A stretch of DNA of 64,000 nt from Roseateles sp. (lineage in GTDB: Bacteria; Pseudomonadota; Gammaproteobacteria; Burkholderiales; Burkholderiaceae_C): contig JAEUPJ010000039.1 in assembly GCA_016790285.1 (NCBI GenBank), forward strand, positions 46,332 through 110,331, in the 5' to 3' direction. This document shows, piece by piece, positions 60,335-64,000 of this stretch. The notes under the pieces were generated by a model. It searched no databases and had not been told where the DNA came from. It saw nothing but the letters and a program-made list of their open reading frames with translations. The stretch's first letter is position 1, and each line of letters begins with the position of its first letter. The translations under genes were made by a program, and so were the position numbers.

Positions 60335-63300
60335 ATGAATGCGAACCTGATGACCTTGCTGGAAGTCCTGCAGCATCGGGCCGCCGCCACGCCACAGGAG
60401 GTCTGCTACACGCATGCCGAGCAACTGTCTGGCGCCGCGGATCTGACCTGCGGTCAGCTTCATGAGGCTGCCCGGTCGCTGGCCGCCGTGTTGCTCGCGC
60501 AGGCGGCTCCTGGGGACCGGGTGCTCCTCCTGCTGCCCACGGGGCTGGACTTCGTGGTTGCGTTCTACGGCTGCCTGTACGCCGGCCTGGTGGCAGTCCC
60601 GCTGTATCCGCCCAAGGCCAATGACGGCAGCGGCAAGATTCCAAACATCGTGGCTGACTGCCAGCCTCGCCTGGCTCTGGTGGGCGACGACCTGCCCGCC
60701 GATCGGCTCGATGCCCTGGCGAACGAGGCGTCGCCTCACGCGCCGTTGCGGGTGATGCGCATGGGCGAACTCGCCGGCGGCCTCGGCCAGCCCGATGCGC
60801 AGGCACCCCGGCCCGGGCCGGACACGCTGGCTTTCCTGCAGTACAGCTCTGGCTCTACCGGCGACCCCAAGGGCGTGATGATCGCCCACCGCAACATCAC
60901 CGCGAACATGGCGGTGATCTGCGAGGAAATTGCCAGCGACGCCCGCGATGTGTTCGTCGGGTGGCTGCCCTTCTTCCACGACATGGGCATGGTGATGAAC
61001 CTGCTGCTGCCCATGTTCAATGGTTCGCGGTCAGTGTTCTTCTCGCCACTGAAGTTCGCCAAGACGCCGCTGTACTGGCTGCAGGTGCTCTCGCACTACC
61101 GGGGCACGGTGTCCGGCGGCCCGAACTTCGCGTTCGAGAGTTGCCTGCGCAAGGCCACACCCGAAGCCCTTCAAGGGCTGGACCTCTCGGCCTGGCGCGT
61201 CGCCCCCAATGGCGCGGAGCCCGTGCGCGCCGACACGATCGAGCGATTTGCCCAGGGCCTGGCCAGCGCCGGCTTCCGTCGCGAGGCCGTGATGCCGTCC
61301 TACGGTATGGCCGAGGCCGTGGTCTTCGTCTGCTCCAACCGGCACGACCGCTTTCCGGCCATCCGCACCGTCGCGCCCCATGCCGCCCTCGGGGATGTGC
61401 TGCCCCCGCCGGACGCCACGCCCGAGGCGCAGGCCGAGGCCGACGCCCGGCTGCTGCGTGTCGTCGGCAACGGTGCGCCGCCCGCGGCGCACGTGCTGCG
61501 CATCGTGCATGACGGCCGCCGCTTGCCCGAGCGGCACGTCGGTGAGGTCTGGGTGCGCGGCGAGAGCATCGCCGCAGGCTACTGGGGGCGAGAAGCCCAG
61601 TCCGAGGCCACGTTCCGGGCCTACACGGCAGACGGCGAAGGCCCCTTCCTGCGCACCGGAGACATCGGCTTCTACGACAACGGTGAGCTGTTCCTGCTCG
61701 GTCGCCTGAAGGAAATGCTCATCGTCCAGGGGCGCAACCTCTATCCCCAGGACCTCGAACTCTGCGCGCGACGCGCCTTGCCCGAGCCGGCCACCGGGGA
61801 CGGCGCCGTGTTCGCGGCGGACGGCCCCGCCGGTGAAGCCGACGGCGCCATCGTGCTCGTGCAGGAGCTCCGCCCGCGCCTGTGCCGCAAGCCGCTGGCC
61901 GAGTACGCGTTGGATGCGCGCGCGGCCGTCTTCAGCGCCTATGGCGTGCTGTTGCAGCAGGTTGTTTTCGTGTCGGTCGGCGCCGTGCTCAAGACGACGA
62001 GCGGCAAGGTCATGCGCTCGCAGATGCGCGAACGCTGGCAGCGGGGCGAGTTGACCGCCCTGCATGTGGATGTGCTGGACACCCCACCTGAGGCCACCGA
62101 CGAGCCGGCGCGTCCCGCCACGCCGACCGAGCAGCAGCTCGCCCGGCTCTGGGCCGGCGTGCTGGGGCTCGGCGGTGCCCAGGCCGAGGTGCCGGCGCAG
62201 GCCAGCTTCCTCCAGTGGGGCGGCGACTCGCTGGCCATGGCACGGCTGCAGGAGGCCATCCGCGCGCAGTGGCAGGTCAGGCTCAGCACGCATGAGGCGT
62301 TCGAGCACTGCACGCTGGCCGGCATGGCCGCCTGGATTGACGCGGCACGTGCCGGCGCGGCTTCTGGCAGCGCGGCCGACGCCCCGCGTGCGTTGGCGCT
62401 TCCCGGTCGCGGTGAAGTCGGGCAGCCGAGCGCCGTGGCGCTGGATGCGGGCGCGCCGCTGTCCTTTGCGCAGCAGCGCCTGTGGTTCCTCGCGCAACTG
62501 CATGACGATGCCGGCGAGAGCGAGAACATCGGCCTGGCCCTGCACCTGCAGGGCGCGCTCGATGTGGCGGCGCTGGACGCCTCGATGACGTCGCTGGTGG
62601 CGCGCCACGAGGCCTTGCGCACACGCTTCTTCACCGATGCCGAGGGTGAGCCCCGGCAGGCCACGCTGCCGGCCGAGCCCTGTCGGGTGAGCCACCTGGA
62701 CCTGCGCGGCCTGCCTGCCGATCGGCAGGCCAGGGCGCTCAGGAAGGCCCTCGATGAGGCTGTGGCCACGCGGTTTCGGCTGGATGGCGAGGTGCTGTTG
62801 CGCGGCTGCCTCATCCAGCTGGACGCAGGATCGCAGGTGCTCGTCTGGACCTTGCACCACATCGCCGCGGACGGCTGGTCCATGGGCGTGCTCGTGCGCG
62901 AGTGGGCCGCCCTCTACAACGCGACCTGCGAGGGCCGTGCGCCCATGCTGGCGCCGCTGCCGCTCCAGTACGGCGACTTCGCCCGCTGGCAGCGTCAGGG
63001 GCTCACGGCGCAGGACCTTCATGGCGCGGAGCGCTACTGGCTGGAGGCGTTGCAGGGCCTCCCTGCGGTTCATGGCCTGCCCCTGGACCGGCCGCGTGGC
63101 GTGCGGCCCGGGTACGCGGGAGGCGTGGTCAAGACCCGCCTGGACGCAGGCCTGACCCGGCAGTTCAAGCAGTTCTGCGCCGAGCAGCGGGCCACGCTGT
63201 TCATGGGCCTGCATGCGGTGCTGGCTGCCTGGGTGGCGCGCCTCAGCGGTGACACCGAGGTGGTGATCGGCAGCCCGATGGCCAATCGGGAGATGGCAGC

Positions 63301-64000
63301 GCTGCAGGGCCTGATCGGGGTGTTCGTGAACACCGTGGTGCTGCGCAGCCGGCTGACCTCCGGCATGACGCTGAGCGAGCTGCTCGACCAGTCGCGCGCG
63401 ACGACCGCTGCCGCCCTCCAACACCAGGCCTTTCCGTTCGATCGGCTGGTCGAGCGTCTGGCCCCGGTGCGCCAGAAGGACGTGCCGACGCTCTTCCAGC
63501 TGATGCTGGTGCTGCAGAACAGTGCCTTCGAACTGCCGGCGCTGGACGGCGTGCGTGTGGAATCCGCCGAGGAGATCGACACCTTCGCGCGCGTTGACCT
63601 CACGCTGGGTGTGCACGAGTCCGCTGACGGTCTCTCGCTGACCTGGACGTACAACCGCCACTTGCTGGATGCGGGCTGCGTCGAGCGGTGGGCGGCGGCC
63701 TGGACGCAGCTACTGATCGCCGGACTCGTGTCGCCTCGGGCCCCGATCAGTACGCTGGCGCTGCTGGACGCGCCTCAGCGGCGCGCGGCGGTGCAGGCCT
63801 TGTGCGGCGAGGTGCAGCCGGTGCCGGCGCAGAGCCTGGCGGCGCTGCTGCAGGCGGGCAGTGCGCGCGCGCCCGACGCACTGGCGGTGGTGGGCGAGGA
63901 CGAACAGCTCACCCACGCCGAACTGCAGCGGCGCGCGGGTCAGCTCGCGCACTGGCTGCGCGGGCAGGGCCTGCAGCCCGACGAGCGCGTGGGCCTGTGC
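60335..64000 (+). CDS. Nonribosomal peptide synthetase, FAAL-PCP-C-A (partial, C-terminus off the window)
   Basis: 1222 residues are visible. A fatty acyl-AMP ligase domain (about 1-585) has LQYSSGSTGDPKGVMIAH near 167-184, FFHDMGMV and TISGGPNFA-type VSGGPNFAFE. A carrier domain follows with the phosphopantetheine Ser632 (WGGDSLAMA). The condensation domain (about 705-1120) has the active-site HHIAADGW at 841-848, with catalytic His842. An adenylation domain begins near 1165 and is cut. The FAAL loads a fatty acid, which the C domain joins to the first amino acid, so the product should be a lipopeptide. Start ATG at 60335; ribosome site is weak. Confidence 0.96.
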   Translation, partial: MNANLMTLLEVLQHRAAATPQEVCYTHAEQLSGAADLTCGQLHEAARSLAAVLLAQAAPGDRVLLLLPTGLDFVVAFYGCLYAGLVAVPLYPPKANDGSGKIPNIVADCQPRLALVGDDLPADRLDALANEASPHAPLRVMRMGELAGGLGQPDAQAPRPGPDTLAFLQYSSGSTGDPKGVMIAHRNITANMAVICEEIASDARDVFVGWLPFFHDMGMVMNLLLPMFNGSRSVFFSPLKFAKTPLYWLQVLSHYRGTVSGGPNFAFESCLRKATPEALQGLDLSAWRVAPNGAEPVRADTIERFAQGLASAGFRREAVMPSYGMAEAVVFVCSNRHDRFPAIRTVAPHAALGDVLPPPDATPEAQAEADARLLRVVGNGAPPAAHVLRIVHDGRRLPERHVGEVWVRGESIAAGYWGREAQSEATFRAYTADGEGPFLRTGDIGFYDNGELFLLGRLKEMLIVQGRNLYPQDLELCARRALPEPATGDGAVFAADGPAGEADGAIVLVQELRPRLCRKPLAEYALDARAAVFSAYGVLLQQVVFVSVGAVLKTTSGKVMRSQMRERWQRGELTALHVDVLDTPPEATDEPARPATPTEQQLARLWAGVLGLGGAQAEVPAQASFLQWGGDSLAMARLQEAIRAQWQVRLSTHEAFEHCTLAGMAAWIDAARAGAASGSAADAPRALALPGRGEVGQPSAVALDAGAPLSFAQQRLWFLAQLHDDAGESENIGLALHLQGALDVAALDASMTSLVARHEALRTRFFTDAEGEPRQATLPAEPCRVSHLDLRGLPADRQARALRKALDEAVATRFRLDGEVLLRGCLIQLDAGSQVLVWTLHHIAADGWSMGVLVREWAALYNATCEGRAPMLAPLPLQYGDFARWQRQGLTAQDLHGAERYWLEALQGLPAVHGLPLDRPRGVRPGYAGGVVKTRLDAGLTRQFKQFCAEQRATLFMGLHAVLAAWVARLSGDTEVVIGSPMANREMAALQGLIGVFVNTVVLRSRLTSGMTLSELLDQSRATTAAALQHQAFPFDRLVERLAPVRQKDVPTLFQLMLVLQNSAFELPALDGVRVESAEEIDTFARVDLTLGVHESADGLSLTWTYNRHLLDAGCVERWAAAWTQLLIAGLVSPRAPISTLALLDAPQRRAAVQALCGEVQPVPAQSLAALLQAGSARAPDALAVVGEDEQLTHAELQRRAGQLAHWLRGQGLQPDERVGLC

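Noticed and set aside
61031-63661. 876-codon minus-strand open frame
   Set aside because: Antisense to the NRPS FAAL, carrier and condensation domains.

Overview
The window is GC-rich, densely coded DNA with no rRNA, tRNA, CRISPR array or intact transposon that I could find. Gene content points to a betaproteobacterium of the order Burkholderiales, probably near Roseateles/Mitsuaria/Rubrivivax: three PEP-CTERM proteins, a DUF3563 protein, a CeoAB/BpeEF-type efflux operon with an LlpE-like gene, NodT-type outer-membrane lipoproteins, and Burkholderiales-type cys and mod operons. Families are assigned by reading motifs; no database search was run.

Layout. 1-3.5 kb: chemotaxis operon (MCP, CheY, STAS protein, CheA running off the left edge), then a GGDEF/EAL protein. 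6.3-12.5 kb: a secreted alpha/beta hydrolase, a DUF6502 protein, a TonB-dependent receptor and a tandem FKBP. The same 17-bp operator-like motif lies before the hydrolase (once) and before the receptor (twice), so they may form one regulon. 12.6-19.9 kb: PEP-CTERM protein, LytS/LytTR two-component system downstream of two secreted paralogues, gluQ, and a LysR/pirin divergent pair followed by a WrbA-like flavodoxin. 19.9-24.5 kb: DUF1501/DUF1800 pair, then an intradiol-dioxygenase-like lipoprotein and a PEP-CTERM protein. 24.5-32.4 kb: sulfate island (cysB-sbp and sbp-cysTWA with a TOBE protein) enclosing two hydrolases. 32.5-36.5 kb: PEP-CTERM gene with a sigma-54-type promoter, then modBACE behind a clear ModE box. 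36.5-42 kb: DedA-rhodanese fusion, DUF3563, a NarL-type regulator opposite a small stress-type cluster (membrane peptide, BON lipoprotein, ferritin-like protein), and two exported unknowns. 41.6-54.8 kb: LysR, flavin/iron-sulfur reductase, GST, Tat amidase, and an RND efflux operon led by a hydrolase-fold protein without its serine nucleophile.

54.8-64 kb: a recombination scar (IS5-family transposase remnant and truncated type I secretion ABC transporter) borders a natural-product locus: type II thioesterase, Sfp-type phosphopantetheinyl transferase, Asp/Asn beta-hydroxylase family enzyme, cytochrome P450, and a nonribosomal peptide synthetase that begins FAAL-PCP-C-A and runs off the right edge. 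This predicts an N-acylated lipopeptide carrying a hydroxylated residue and is the best candidate for an undescribed system here. Its product cannot be predicted without the remaining modules.
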